A stretch of DNA of 64,000 nucleotides from JBKHYJ01 sp046565505 (GTDB lineage: Bacteria > Acidobacteriota > Blastocatellia > UBA7656), in assembly GCA_046565505.1 (NCBI GenBank), contig JBKHYJ010000015.1, forward strand, positions 62,001-126,000, in the 5' to 3' direction. A model generated the notes under the pieces. It was not told the origin of the DNA. It saw nothing but the letters and a program-made list of their open reading frames with translations, and ran no database searches. How positions within the stretch are numbered: position 1 is the first letter of the stretch; every line of letters starts with the position of its first letter. Positions 52,905 to 63,674 of the stretch are shown in pieces. A program made the translations under genes and the position numbers.

Positions 52905-54236
52905 ATGAAGATACTTTATATCACCGCAGGCGCCGCAGGCATGTACTGCGGCAGTTGTTTAAGGGACAACGCGCTGGCCGCGGAGTTGATGGCGCAGGGG
53001 CATGAGGTCACGCTCGTACCCATCTACACCCCTATCCTCACGGACGAGACTGACGTGAGCCAGGAGAGGGTATTCTTCGGAGGCATCAGCGTCTACTTGC
53101 AGCAGCACATGACGCTGTTCCGAAAGACTCCCTGGCTGCTCGACCGGCTGTGGGACTCGACATTCGCGTTGAAGATGGCCGCACGGCGCTCGATCCCCGT
53201 CGCCCCGCGGCTGCTCGGCGAACTCACCGTCTCGATGCTGGAGGGCGAGGACGGGCGCCAGGGCAAGGAGTTGCGCAAGCTGATTCACTGGCTCCGCGCC
53301 GAAGCGCCCCCGGATATTATAAACCTGCCGAATTCACTGCTGATCGCGCTCGCACGCCCCATCAAGGAGGCGCTCGGCCGCCCGGTGTGCTGCACGCTTC
53401 AGGGCGAAGATTTATTCCTGTCGGGGCTAGAGGATTCTTACCGCGACCGCGCGCTCGAACTGATCCGCGCGAACGTCGAGTTCGTGGACGGATTCATAGC
53501 GGTGAGCGATTATTACGCGGGCTTTATGTCAGAGTATCTGCGCATACCTGAAGGGAAGATTCACATCGTGCCCCTCGGCATAAACGTCGAAGGGTTCACG
53601 GCCAGGCCGACCCTGGACCCGGAAGAATTTAAGATAGGCTTTTTTGCGAGAGTGGCCCCGGAGAAAGGGCTGCACGTTTTATGCGAGGCATACAGGCGAC
53701 TGCGCGAGCGCCGCTCCGCCCCGCGCTGGAGACTCGAAGTGGCCGGCTACCTCGCGCCAGAGCACAAGCAGTATTTGAAAGCCATCGAGCGGCAGATGAA
53801 CGGCTGGGGCTATGGCGACGAGTTCCATTACAGGGGCGTGCTCGACCGGCGAGAGAAGATTGAGTTCTTGAAGAACCTTGACGTGCTCTCCGTCCCCGCG
53901 ACCTACGACGAGCCCAAGGGGATTTTCTTACTCGAAGCGATGGCTTGCGGTGTGCCCGTAGTCCAGCCCCGGCGCGGCGCGTTTACCGAAGTCGTAAAAA
54001 AGACCGGGGGAGGGCTGCTGGTTGATCCAGACGACGCCGAGCGCCTCGCCGATGGGCTTCTGACAATATGGGAGAATCCGTCTTTGGCGGGCGAGCTGGG
54101 CCGCCGCGGATTTGAAGGCGTGCGCGAGCATTACAGCGCCGCCCGCATGGCCGGCCGCGCGCTCGAAGCGTACGGCGATATCAGTGGCGCGAAGAACCGG
54201 GAGGGCCTTAAGATCAGGCAGGTGACGCTCGCTTGA
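52905..54236 (+). CDS. family 4 glycosyltransferase
   Basis: 443 residues in a GT-B fold. The start MKILYITAGAAGMYCGSCLRDN (N-terminal Rossmann) and the C-terminal donor site (FFARVAPEKGLHVLCEAYRRL, EPKGIFLLEAMACGVPVV with E-x7-E) are GT4 hallmarks. A GSCLRDNALAAEL segment is characteristic of one bacterial GT4 group. The donor is likely a nucleotide sugar. No signal peptide. It lies 138 bases after the LuxC-like gene and 69 bases before the ABC ATPase gene in the same direction. Confidence 0.87.
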   Translation: MKILYITAGAAGMYCGSCLRDNALAAELMAQGHEVTLVPIYTPILTDETDVSQERVFFGGISVYLQQHMTLFRKTPWLLDRLWDSTFALKMAARRSIPVAPRLLGELTVSMLEGEDGRQGKELRKLIHWLRAEAPPDIINLPNSLLIALARPIKEALGRPVCCTLQGEDLFLSGLEDSYRDRALELIRANVEFVDGFIAVSDYYAGFMSEYLRIPEGKIHIVPLGINVEGFTARPTLDPEEFKIGFFARVAPEKGLHVLCEAYRRLRERRSAPRWRLEVAGYLAPEHKQYLKAIERQMNGWGYGDEFHYRGVLDRREKIEFLKNLDVLSVPATYDEPKGIFLLEAMACGVPVVQPRRGAFTEVVKKTGGGLLVDPDDAERLADGLLTIWENPSLAGELGRRGFEGVREHYSAARMAGRALEAYGDISGAKNREGLKIRQVTLA

Positions 54237-54305
54237 ACCCGAGAGGTGACGTTAAGCGCCCGAGGCCGCAATGCGAATTTATCCCGGCCTGTTGAGGTTT
54301 CCGTA

Positions 54306-54971
54306 TTGCTTGAAGTCATCAACCTGACCAAAGACTACCCCACCCCGCGCGGCCCGCTTTCAATACTCTCCGGCGTCTCACTCACGCTTTCCCGCGGCGA
54401 GGCGGTCTCGATTATGGGGCCGTCGGGCAGCGGCAAAAGCACGTTGCTGCATATACTCGGCGCTCTGGAGCCGCCCGGCTCCGGGACTGTCACACTGGAT
54501 GGCGTAGACCCATACCAGTTGGACGAGAAGGCTCTCGCCGCGTTCAGGAATCGCAAGGTGGGTTTTGTTTTTCAGGACCATTGCTTGCTCCCGCAATGCA
54601 CAGTGCTTGAGAACGTGTTGACCCCGACGCTGGTCACGCACTCGAGCGACAGTCTTATAGACCGCGCGCGCGGGCTGTTGGACCAGGTGGGGCTGAGCGG
54701 GCGCGTCGACCACCGCCCGGCCGAGCTGTCGGGCGGCGAAAAGCAGCGCGTGTCGCTCGCCCGCGCGCTCATAAATGACCCTCTTCTACTCGTGTGCGAT
54801 GAGCCCACGGGAAACCTCGATCATAAATCGGCCGAGCTTGTCGCCTCGCTGCTCGTCGAGCTGCACGCCCGCCAGCAGACCATAATGGTAGTGGCTACGC
54901 ACAGCGCGGAGCTGGCGGCAAAGTTTCAGAAGCGGCTGGAAATGTTCGACAGGGGATTGCGACAGGCATGA
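54306..54971 (+). CDS. LolD/MacB-type ABC transporter ATPase
   Basis: 221 residues with Walker A GPSGSGKST, the Q-loop FQDHCLL, signature LSGGEKQR, Walker B VCDEPTGNLD and a late H-loop ATHSAEL. The TTG at 54306 gives MLEVINLTKDYP, the typical start of LolD-type ATPases, with GAGG about 8 bases upstream; an earlier ATG-type frame start adds non-homologous residues. It overlaps the next permease gene by four bases (ATGA), which couples them. It energises the FtsX-type permease. Confidence 0.9.
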   Translation: MLEVINLTKDYPTPRGPLSILSGVSLTLSRGEAVSIMGPSGSGKSTLLHILGALEPPGSGTVTLDGVDPYQLDEKALAAFRNRKVGFVFQDHCLLPQCTVLENVLTPTLVTHSSDSLIDRARGLLDQVGLSGRVDHRPAELSGGEKQRVSLARALINDPLLLVCDEPTGNLDHKSAELVASLLVELHARQQTIMVVATHSAELAAKFQKRLEMFDRGLRQA

Positions 54972-57900
54972 TGCGGACCTCGACTCTCGTCTACCGCAAC
55001 CTCGCGTACTACTGGCGGACCAACTGCGCGGTTGTGCTCGGCGTCGTCACCGCGGTGGCAGTGCTTGCGGGGGCTTTGCTGGTGGGCGATTCCGTGCGGG
55101 GCAGTCTTCGCGACCTGTTCCTGCTTCGCGTAGGGAAGGCCGACCACGTCATCTCCTCAGCGGTCTTCTTCAGAGAAAATCTCGCCGCCGACCTTCAATC
55201 ACATGACAGGTTCGCCGAAGCGTTCAGCGGCGCCTGCCCCCTGATCGTGCTTGAGGGATTTGTCACTCATGAGAAGAGCAGGCGCCGGGCGTCGAGGGTA
55301 CAAGTGTACGGCGTGGACGAGCGATTCTGGAGATTTCATGGCCGCGAAGGTGAGACGCGCCCGCCCGGAGAAGGCGAGGTCCTGGTAAGCGCGGACCTCG
55401 CGCGCGAGCTGGGAAACGAGGCAGGGGATTCCATACTTTTAAGAATAGAAAAGCCGTCCGCCATCCCCGCGGGGTCGCTGCATGGGCGGAAAGAAGAACT
55501 GGGCCGCACGATTCGTCTTTCATCCCGCGAGCCATTGGGGCCTCGCGCGCTGGGCGAGTTTTCCATTCGCCCTCAACAAGGCGCGGCGCGCGCCGTATTC
55601 GTTTCGCTCGCGCGGCTTCAAACAGACCTGGAGCAGAGCGCCAAAGTCAACACGATACTCATCGCCGAGAAGAACCCGGCGGCCGGCAGCCGCGCGCCGG
55701 ACGAGGCGGCAAAGATGGGATTGATCGGGAGCATTTTGAAGGACAAGTTTGCGCTTGAAGATTTGGGCCTGAAGCTTAGGGCGCTGGACGAACGGCGCGG
55801 CGTATCCCTCGATAGCGAGAGCGCGGTCATCGGCGATTCGCTGATGGCGGGCGCCATGCGAGCGGCCGCCGCGACTAAAGCGACCGTCATGCCGGTCCTC
55901 AGTTACCTGGCGAACTCCATACGCACGGGCGGCCGCGAAATACCATACTCCCTGGTGACCGCGCTGGACGCCGGAAGCCTGGCCGCCCTGAATCCTTCCG
56001 CCGCACGAACTGTCAGCCATGAAGCGCAAGGCGCAGCGCCCGCCGGCGACAAGCCTGAATCAACCGCACAGGCCGGGGACGAGAATCGCCGGCCGCCCTC
56101 GATAGTCCTGAACGAATGGGCCGCGAGCGACCTGGGCGCGAAGCCTGGAGACGTTGTGACGCTTGAGTATTACCTCTGGAGAGAAGAAGGCCAGTTGTTG
56201 ACCGAGGCCGCGCAATTTCAACTGGCCGGGGTCGTGCCGATAGAGGGCCTGGCCGCGGACCGTGACCTCGTGCCCGATTACCCAGGCATTACCGAGACGG
56301 AGAGCCTGTCTGATTGGGACCCGCCTTTCCCCGTGGACCTTCAGCGCGTGCGCCCTCGCGACGAGGACTACTGGCACAGGTATCGCACGACGCCGAAGGC
56401 TTTCATACCGCTCGAAGCCGGCCAGCGCCTGTGGCAGACGCGCTATGGGAAGCTGACCTCGCTCCGAATACTCCCGCCCGAGGCGGAAGACGCCCCGCGG
56501 TTCTTGCAGGCTTACGAGAGCAACCTGCGGGCGGCGTTAGAGCCGACCGAGGCAGGGTTGTCCGTTTACCCCGCTCGCAATGAAGGAGTCGAATCTTCCC
56601 GCGGCGCGACTGATTTCGGGGAGTACTTCGTGTACTTCAGCTTTTTCATAGTCGCGTCGGCGCTCCTGCTGGCGAGCCTTTTTTTTAAGCTCGGCGTCGA
56701 GCAGCGGCTGCGGGAGATAGGCGTGCTTCGGTCCGTTGGCTTCTCCGCGGATCAAGTGCGTTCCGTTTTCTTGCGCGAAGGCGTGATGCTGGCAGCGGCG
56801 GGCAGCCTTCTCGGAATGATCGGCGCGCTCGGGTACGGGGCGCTCTTGATGATAGGCTTGCGGACGTGGTGGGTAGGCGCTGTGGGCACGACGATGCTCG
56901 AATTGCATATCTCTGCCGCCTCCCTGGCGCTGGGCGGCGCGGGCGGCATATTGATTGCGGTCGCTTGCGTCGTATGGACCCTGCGGGGGCTGAGGCGGGC
57001 GTCGCCGCGCAGCCTGCTCGCGGGTGCGCTCGACGCGGGGGGCCGCGCGCCGGGCGGGCCGCCGCGTCGATTTCCCGGTGTTCAGGCATCCGTAGCAGCC
57101 GCGGTATTCGCGTCAATTGGATTCTTGCTGCTGGCGTGCGCCTCGGCCGGATGGGTGGGACAGACGGCGGGGTTTTTCGGCGCCGGCGGCGCGCTGCTGG
57201 CGGCCCTTCTGTGCTTTGAATTCGTGTGGCTGAAATCAAAGATCAAGAGGCCGATACATGGCGGCGGGTGGTGGCCCATCTCACGAATGGGCTTTAGGAA
57301 TGCCACGCACCGGCCGGGCCGCAGCATCCTCTGCATAGCTCTAATCGCGAGCGCCGCGTTCATCATCGTCGCCGTGGACGCGTTCAGGCGGGACTCGGGG
57401 GATACTCGGCTCGATAAGAGGTCGGGCGGCGGAGGCTTCCCGCTCCTCGCGGAGAGTCTATTGCCGCTTTACCACAACCCCGATACCGAAGAGGGCAGGG
57501 AGGCGATGAATCTGTCCTCTCAGAAGGACTTCAATCCCGGCGCCATTACTTTCATGCCGTTCAGGGTCCGCCAGGGGGATGACACGAGCTGCCTTAACCT
57601 CTACCAGCCGAAGAACCCGAGGATACTTGCCCCGGCCGACGAGTTCCTGAAGAGCAACCGCTTCGCATTTCAAGACTCCCTGGCCGCGACCGATGAAGAA
57701 AGAGAGAACCCCTGGCTCCTGCTCGAAGGCGAGGCGGCGGGCGGCGCGGTCCCCATCATCGCCGACGCCAACTCGATGACTTATGTCCTCCACCGCAAGC
57801 TGGGTGACGAGATCATAATCGGCAGCGATGGCGGCGAGGCCGTCCGGCTGCGGCTGGTCGCCGCGCTTCGCGACAGCATATTTCAGGGCGAGCTGCTGAT

Positions 57901-58465
57901 GTCGGAGAAAAACTTTCTGCGGCTCTTTCCGAGCGTGGGCGGTTACAGTTTCTTCCTGCTCGATGTTTCGCCCGCGGAGTCAGCCGCCGCCACCGCAGGG
58001 GTATTAGAAGAGCAGCTATCGGATTTCGGATTTGACGTGACCTCGACCGCCGAGCGCGTCGCAAGCTTTCACCGCGTAGAGAATACTTACCTCTCAACGT
58101 TTCAGACGCTCGGCGGGCTTGGCCTCATAATAGGCACGATGGGGCTTGCCGCCGTGTTACTCAGGAACGTGCTCGAGCGGCGGAAGGAACTGGCGCTGCT
58201 CAGGGCGGTCGGGTATGGGCCGGGGCATTTCGCGTTAATGGTGCTGACCGAAAACGCCTTCCTTGTCTGCTGCGGGCTCGCGACGGGGACGGCCTCGGCC
58301 TTGCTGGCTATCGCGCCCGCCCTATTTTCTAGAGGGGGACGCCCGCCGACTCTGTCGTTGGTATTGCTTCTGATGACGGTCCTGGTCACGGGGCTGGCCG
58401 CCTCCATCCTGGCTACGCGGGCCGCGTTGCGCTCGCCGCTCCTGCCCGCCTTGCGGGCCGAATGA
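54968..58465 (+). CDS. very large FtsX-type ABC permease
   Basis: 1165 residues, far longer than LolC/LolE (about 400) or MacB (about 650). An N-terminal helix (VVLGVVTAVAVLAGALLVGDSVRG) is followed by a periplasmic domain of about 500 residues. The first FtsX helical block starts near 555 (FSFFIVASALLLASLFF, then EQRLREIGVLRSVG). Further helices, a second large periplasmic part and a C-terminal FtsX block (about 1045-1160, VLERRKELALLRAVGYGP) complete it. The layout matches the DUF214-type permease with two FtsX regions. It overlaps the ATPase gene and very likely forms one export complex with it; the substrate could be a lipid-linked glycoside (inference). Confidence 0.87.
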   Translation: MMRTSTLVYRNLAYYWRTNCAVVLGVVTAVAVLAGALLVGDSVRGSLRDLFLLRVGKADHVISSAVFFRENLAADLQSHDRFAEAFSGACPLIVLEGFVTHEKSRRRASRVQVYGVDERFWRFHGREGETRPPGEGEVLVSADLARELGNEAGDSILLRIEKPSAIPAGSLHGRKEELGRTIRLSSREPLGPRALGEFSIRPQQGAARAVFVSLARLQTDLEQSAKVNTILIAEKNPAAGSRAPDEAAKMGLIGSILKDKFALEDLGLKLRALDERRGVSLDSESAVIGDSLMAGAMRAAAATKATVMPVLSYLANSIRTGGREIPYSLVTALDAGSLAALNPSAARTVSHEAQGAAPAGDKPESTAQAGDENRRPPSIVLNEWAASDLGAKPGDVVTLEYYLWREEGQLLTEAAQFQLAGVVPIEGLAADRDLVPDYPGITETESLSDWDPPFPVDLQRVRPRDEDYWHRYRTTPKAFIPLEAGQRLWQTRYGKLTSLRILPPEAEDAPRFLQAYESNLRAALEPTEAGLSVYPARNEGVESSRGATDFGEYFVYFSFFIVASALLLASLFFKLGVEQRLREIGVLRSVGFSADQVRSVFLREGVMLAAAGSLLGMIGALGYGALLMIGLRTWWVGAVGTTMLELHISAASLALGGAGGILIAVACVVWTLRGLRRASPRSLLAGALDAGGRAPGGPPRRFPGVQASVAAAVFASIGFLLLACASAGWVGQTAGFFGAGGALLAALLCFEFVWLKSKIKRPIHGGGWWPISRMGFRNATHRPGRSILCIALIASAAFIIVAVDAFRRDSGDTRLDKRSGGGGFPLLAESLLPLYHNPDTEEGREAMNLSSQKDFNPGAITFMPFRVRQGDDTSCLNLYQPKNPRILAPADEFLKSNRFAFQDSLAATDEERENPWLLLEGEAAGGAVPIIADANSMTYVLHRKLGDEIIIGSDGGEAVRLRLVAALRDSIFQGELLMSEKNFLRLFPSVGGYSFFLLDVSPAESAAATAGVLEEQLSDFGFDVTSTAERVASFHRVENTYLSTFQTLGGLGLIIGTMGLAAVLLRNVLERRKELALLRAVGYGPGHFALMVLTENAFLVCCGLATGTASALLAIAPALFSRGGRPPTLSLVLLLMTVLVTGLAASILATRAALRSPLLPALRAE

Positions 58466-58556
58466 CGGGCCCATCGCCGTGCGGGGATTCTGAAGGGCTT
58501 TCATCTTTACGAGTAAATGGTCTAGTATGGGGCCATTCTTCATGAGGAGGGGCGCC

Positions 58557-59822
58557 GTGCGTCGCAGTTTCTTATTCGCTTTCGTCATCGCTTTAGTTTT
58601 CGACGGGGTTATCTTCGCTGACAACTGGCCCCAGTGGCGCGGGCCGCACCTGAACGGCACAAGCTCGGAAAAGAATCTGCCGACGCGCTGGACGGTCGAA
58701 GAGAACGTCGCCTGGAAGCTGGCCCTGCCTAACTGGAGCGGCTCGACCCCGATCATCTGGGGCGAGAAAATATTTCTCAACGTCGCCGACGGGGACAATC
58801 TGTACCTCTGGTGCGTGGACCGGTCGAAGGGCGCGCCAGTCTGGAAGAAGCATCTCGGGGGAGGGAACACCAAGATGCGCAAGCAGAATATGTCGTCGCC
58901 TTCGCCCGTCACGGACGGCGCGGGCGTCTACGTTATGACTGGCACGGGCGTGCTCAAGGGGTTTGATTTCAACGGCAACGAGGTCTGGGCGCGCGACATT
59001 CAGAAAGACTATGGCAAGTTCGGCTTGAACTGGGGCTACGCGTCTTCGCCGCTGCTGTTTGAGGATTCCCTATACGTTCAGGTTCTGCATGGCATGAGGA
59101 CGGACGACCCTTCGTACGTGCTCCGCATAGATAAGAAGTCGGGCAAGACCGTGTGGAGAGTCGAGCGGCCCACGAACGCGATAACGGAGTCGCCCGACTC
59201 TTACACCACGCCCGCGCTGCTGAGGTACGACAACAAGGCGGAGATCGTCATCACGGGCGGCGATTGCGTGACGGGCCATGACCCCGCGACCGGAAAAGAG
59301 ATGTGGCGCGCGAACGGGCTCAACCCGGAGAATCACCCGTTCTACCGGATAGTCGCTTCCCCGGTCGTGTACGAAGGTATAGTTTACGCCCCGACGCGCG
59401 TGAAACCGCTCCTGGCGATCCGTGCCGGCGGGCGCGGCGATGTCACAGAGTCGCACAGGCTGTGGTCGTTCGCCAACGGCCCCGACGTGCCGACGCCAGT
59501 CACGGACGGCAAGTATTTCTACATAGTCGATGACAGGGGAGTGATGTGGTGCCTGGACGCGAAGAGCGGGCAGACTATCTGGGGGCCCCAGAGGATCAAG
59601 CCCGGCACTTACAGCTCGTCGCCCGTGCTCGCCGATGGCAAGCTTTACGTGACGAACGAGGATGGGCTGACGACGGTGGTCAAGGCCGGGCCGAAATTCG
59701 AGCCCCTGGCCGAGAACGATCTGAGCGATTACTGTCTCAGCTCCCCCGCGATTTCGGAAGGTCAGATTTTCATCCGCACGGCTCAGCACTTGTACTGTAT
59801 AGGGAAGCGCGCCGCCCGCTAG
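58557..59822 (+). CDS. PQQ-like beta-propeller protein A, exported
   Basis: 421 residues with a signal peptide (FLFAFVIALVFDG, cleavage around ADN) and an eight-bladed propeller of PQQ-like/YVTN-type repeats: NWPQWRGPHLNG at the start is the usual entry, with repeated WxxD/N and A-x-G-x-x-x-W blade motifs. It contains no enzyme motifs. GTG at 58557 is preceded by AGGAGGGG at 58545-58552, which decides it over ATGs at 58527 and 58542. It lies after the permease by 91 bases and before a paralogue. Confidence 0.82.
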   Translation: MRRSFLFAFVIALVFDGVIFADNWPQWRGPHLNGTSSEKNLPTRWTVEENVAWKLALPNWSGSTPIIWGEKIFLNVADGDNLYLWCVDRSKGAPVWKKHLGGGNTKMRKQNMSSPSPVTDGAGVYVMTGTGVLKGFDFNGNEVWARDIQKDYGKFGLNWGYASSPLLFEDSLYVQVLHGMRTDDPSYVLRIDKKSGKTVWRVERPTNAITESPDSYTTPALLRYDNKAEIVITGGDCVTGHDPATGKEMWRANGLNPENHPFYRIVASPVVYEGIVYAPTRVKPLLAIRAGGRGDVTESHRLWSFANGPDVPTPVTDGKYFYIVDDRGVMWCLDAKSGQTIWGPQRIKPGTYSSSPVLADGKLYVTNEDGLTTVVKAGPKFEPLAENDLSDYCLSSPAISEGQIFIRTAQHLYCIGKRAAR

Positions 59823-59872
59823 CGCACGCGAGTTAGATCCACGGGCGCGGTTTCAGTCGCCGGAGATACGCT

Positions 59873-61213
<1,341 letters not shown>

Positions 61214-61214
61214 T

Positions 61215-61733
61215 ATGAAAAGAAAACTCTGTCTCGCACTGACCGCGCTGTTGATCTCCGCGCCCGTGCTGGCGCAGGAAGAGCTGCCGCCCATAAGAAA
61301 CTTCCTGCGTGTCAACGAAAAATTCTGCACGGGCGGCCAGCCCAGGCTGGAGCACCTGGCAAAGCTCAAAGCGGAAGGCGTGAAGGCGATCATAAATCTT
61401 CGCCAGCCCGGGGAACACAGGGCCGACGAGGAGGAGGCGATGGCTAAGCAACTCGGCCTCCGCTATTACAATATCCCCGTGGCGTTCGCCGACCCTAAAG
61501 AGGAGCAGGTGACGGAGTTCCTCAAGCTGACCGACGACGCGGCCAACCTGCCGGCCTTCATCCACTGCACGGCCGCCGTCCGCGTCGGGGCATTCTGGAT
61601 GATAAGGCGCGTCTTGCGAGACGGGCTGAGCGTCGAAGCCGCCGAAGAGGAGGCGAAGAAAGTCGGCCTCCGCGACGCGCCGCACTTGAATGAATTTGCG
61701 CGCAGCTACATCGAGAAACACCGGAAGAAGTAG
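61215..61733 (+). CDS. exported DSP/PTP-like phosphatase
   Basis: 172 residues with a signal peptide (LALTALLISAPVLAQ) and a cysteine-phosphatase core: HCTAAVRVGAF has the Cys and Arg with four residues between them (C-x4-R), which is one shorter than classical C-x5-R but is what the beta-lactamase-hydrolase-like (BLH/TIGR01244-like) group shows. RVNEKFCTGGQPRLEHL and IINLRQPGE are other family motifs. It starts one base after the stop of propeller B, so translation is coupled. A perfect 8-bp hairpin ends the transcript 5 bases later. Confidence 0.85.
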   Translation: MKRKLCLALTALLISAPVLAQEELPPIRNFLRVNEKFCTGGQPRLEHLAKLKAEGVKAIINLRQPGEHRADEEEAMAKQLGLRYYNIPVAFADPKEEQVTEFLKLTDDAANLPAFIHCTAAVRVGAFWMIRRVLRDGLSVEAAEEEAKKVGLRDAPHLNEFARSYIEKHRKK

Positions 61734-61737
61734 CCGC

Positions 61738-61757
61738 CGCGGGGCGCCCGCCCCGCG
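61738..61757 (+). terminator. 8-bp hairpin after the phosphatase gene
   Basis: CGCGGGGC (61738-61745) pairs perfectly with GCCCCGCG (61750-61757) around a GCCC loop. It is placed 5 bases after the stop. The following bases are mixed, so Rho-independent termination is plausible but not certain. Confidence 0.6.
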
Positions 61758-61897
61758 ATAATTCAGGCCGACGGCGGCCCGCCGTACGCGGGGCTGGGCC
61801 GCCGGCCGCGGCCTGACTCTTGTGAGAATGATTCGTCCCCGCCGTGGCAAATTATCCCGCCCCCGGCGCGCCTACGTCGCCGCCGCCTAAAAAACTG

Positions 61898-61950
61898 TTG
61901 ACTTGCGCGGCAGTTCCATAATAATGACCGGGTCGTAAGACATATTACGA
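61898..61950 (+). promoter_or_regulatory. promoter and adjacent inverted repeat ahead of the sigma factor gene
   Basis: TTGACT (61898-61903) and AATAAT (61920-61925) are 16 bases apart and each differs from consensus by one base. The inverted repeat TCGTAA (61933-61938) n6 TTACGA (61945-61950) lies directly at the expected transcription start, where a bound regulator would block initiation. The leader to the start codon is about 220 bases. Confidence 0.6.
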
Positions 61951-62151
61951 TCTGAATCCGCCCCTCACGACAGCGAAGGCCCGAAGCACAATTGCGGTGA
62001 GTAGCCCATGCCCCCTATGGCGCAGACCTGAATTTACCCTCCGTGTTTGCCTAATACCCATCAACCGGCACGGCCCGTCAGGTTGAGGCGGACATAAAGG
62101 CGCGTTCAGAGGTCTAGGTGAAATGAGAGCGTCACGCTCCAGGGTTTCAAT

Positions 62152-63051
62152 ATGAACGAAAACTGCCCGTGCCCGGAGGTTGCCCGAACGGCCGAGCGCC
62201 CCGACCTGGCTCCTGCCCTTGTAACCGGATTCGTCAAAGAAACTCAAAGCCGCACCTGGCAGGAAGCGCTCGTAACGGAATACCTGCCTCTCGTCAACTC
62301 CGTGATGCACCGCCTGTCGCCGAGGCTGGCTTTTTCCATTGAGGCCGACGACATTCGCAGCGCGGGCGTGATAGGGCTTGTGGACGCCGCGCGGAGGTAC
62401 GATTCGAGCCGCGAGATTCAGTTCCGCACGTACGCAGAGTTCAGGGTGCGCGGCGCGATGCTCGATTACTTGCGCTCGCTGACGTGGGCGCCGCGCGGGA
62501 TGTACGGCCGCCTGCGCGAGCTGGAGTCGGTCCGCTCCGAGGTTGAAAACAGAATAGGCCGCAACGCGACGATGTCAGAGCTTGCGGAAGAGATTGGCTT
62601 GAGCGTCGAAGAGCAGCACGCCCTGCTGTCGGACGCCAACAGGGTCCGATTCTGCGACGACGGGGCCTTTTACGAAGAGAAGTTGCTCTTGCGGGCCGCC
62701 ATGAGCGCGGACCAGGCTCAGCAGGTGATGTCGCGGATCGAGCGGAAGGAGACGCTCGACCTGTTGAGCCGGGCGATCGAGGGACTGCCGGAACGCCAGA
62801 AGCTGATTCTGTGGCTGTATTATTTTGAAGAGCTGACGATGAAGGAGGTCGGGGCGGTGCTGAAGGTCAATGAGGCGCGTATCTCTCAGCTCCATTCAAA
62901 GGCAATAGCAACTTTGCGGCGCGAGATGAAGCGTCTTTTAAGTGGCGAAGCGCGTCAGGTTGAGAGTAAGGAGCCGAGCAGGCGGGGCCGCAAAGCCGGG
63001 CCTCGACAGCCTCAAGCATCACGCCCGCAAGGAGTAAAGAGTCGATCCTGA
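62152..63051 (+). CDS. FliA/WhiG-type RNA polymerase sigma factor
   Basis: 299 residues with region 2 (about 45-130: LVNSVMHRLSPRLAFSIEADDIRSAGVIGLVDAARRYD, FRTYAEFRVRGAMLDYLRSL), a region 3 stretch (NRIGRNATMSELAEEIGLS) and region 4 HTH (about 215-265: LPERQKLILWLYYFEELTMKEVGAVLKVNEARISQLHSKA). It differs from primary sigma factors in lacking region 1 and matches the FliA/WhiG group. A basic tail follows. No flagellar, chemotaxis or sporulation gene is in the window, so the regulon is unknown. The AAAATG-like ribosome-binding site is weak. It is convergent with two response regulators. Confidence 0.87.
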   Translation: MNENCPCPEVARTAERPDLAPALVTGFVKETQSRTWQEALVTEYLPLVNSVMHRLSPRLAFSIEADDIRSAGVIGLVDAARRYDSSREIQFRTYAEFRVRGAMLDYLRSLTWAPRGMYGRLRELESVRSEVENRIGRNATMSELAEEIGLSVEEQHALLSDANRVRFCDDGAFYEEKLLLRAAMSADQAQQVMSRIERKETLDLLSRAIEGLPERQKLILWLYYFEELTMKEVGAVLKVNEARISQLHSKAIATLRREMKRLLSGEARQVESKEPSRRGRKAGPRQPQASRPQGVKSRS

Positions 63052-63213
63052 AATCCTTGTGAGCGATGAGTCGCCTCGCCCTATCAACCCTGTCTTTTCT
63101 GATGGCATTCTGATTCATCTTGGCCTCACAGGCCCCTGGCGCGAGAAAGATGTTTGTCAGGGGGCCGGCGTCCACCCGGCCCCCGTCGAAGTGTGTGGCC
63201 TACAGGCCGGTCA

Positions 63214-63669
63214 TTACGAACCCCTCGAAACCCTTGAGAGCAGATCGTTCGCCTCCTTCAGCCGGTCTATCGCCTTCTTGTTAGTCAATACGATCTCATG
63301 TTTTTCGAGCGCCGCGACGATGATCTGTAGCAGGTTATCCGGATCCCACGGTTTTTGTATCACGCGGACGGCCCCGCCCTCCTTTATCGCGCTGATGAAG
63401 GTGTCCGTGCCTGTATCGCCCGTGATGATCATGCGTACGATGTCTCTGTTTATAGACATGCTTTCGCGCAGCAGCTTGTCGCCGGTCATGCCGGGCATGT
63501 GCTGGTCGGCGATTAAGAGCGAGACTTTTTCGCCCCTGAGGATCTTGAGGGCATCCTCGCCGCTCGTCGCGCAGACCACTTTGAACTGCTGGCGCAGGAG
63601 CCTCGTGAACATCCGCAGGTTGGCGGGCTCGTCATCGACTACGAGTATTGTGTGTGGTTGATTCAACAT
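63214..63669 (-). CDS. receiver-only response regulator
   Basis: 151 residues of a CheY-like domain with a short C-terminal helix. Asp pocket residues D12, D13, D55 (LLIADQHMP), the switch Thr (IITGD) and Lys (VIQKPWD) are present, so phosphorylation is likely. The ADQHMPGMTGD and KPWDPDN motifs are typical of receivers in RpfG-like proteins, but no HD-GYP domain follows. Stop and start of the two receivers are 5 bases apart, so they are co-transcribed leftwards. Confidence 0.88.
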   Translation of the reverse strand: MLNQPHTILVVDDEPANLRMFTRLLRQQFKVVCATSGEDALKILRGEKVSLLIADQHMPGMTGDKLLRESMSINRDIVRMIITGDTGTDTFISAIKEGGAVRVIQKPWDPDNLLQIIVAALEKHEIVLTNKKAIDRLKEANDLLSRVSRGS

Positions 63670-63674
63670 AAAAT

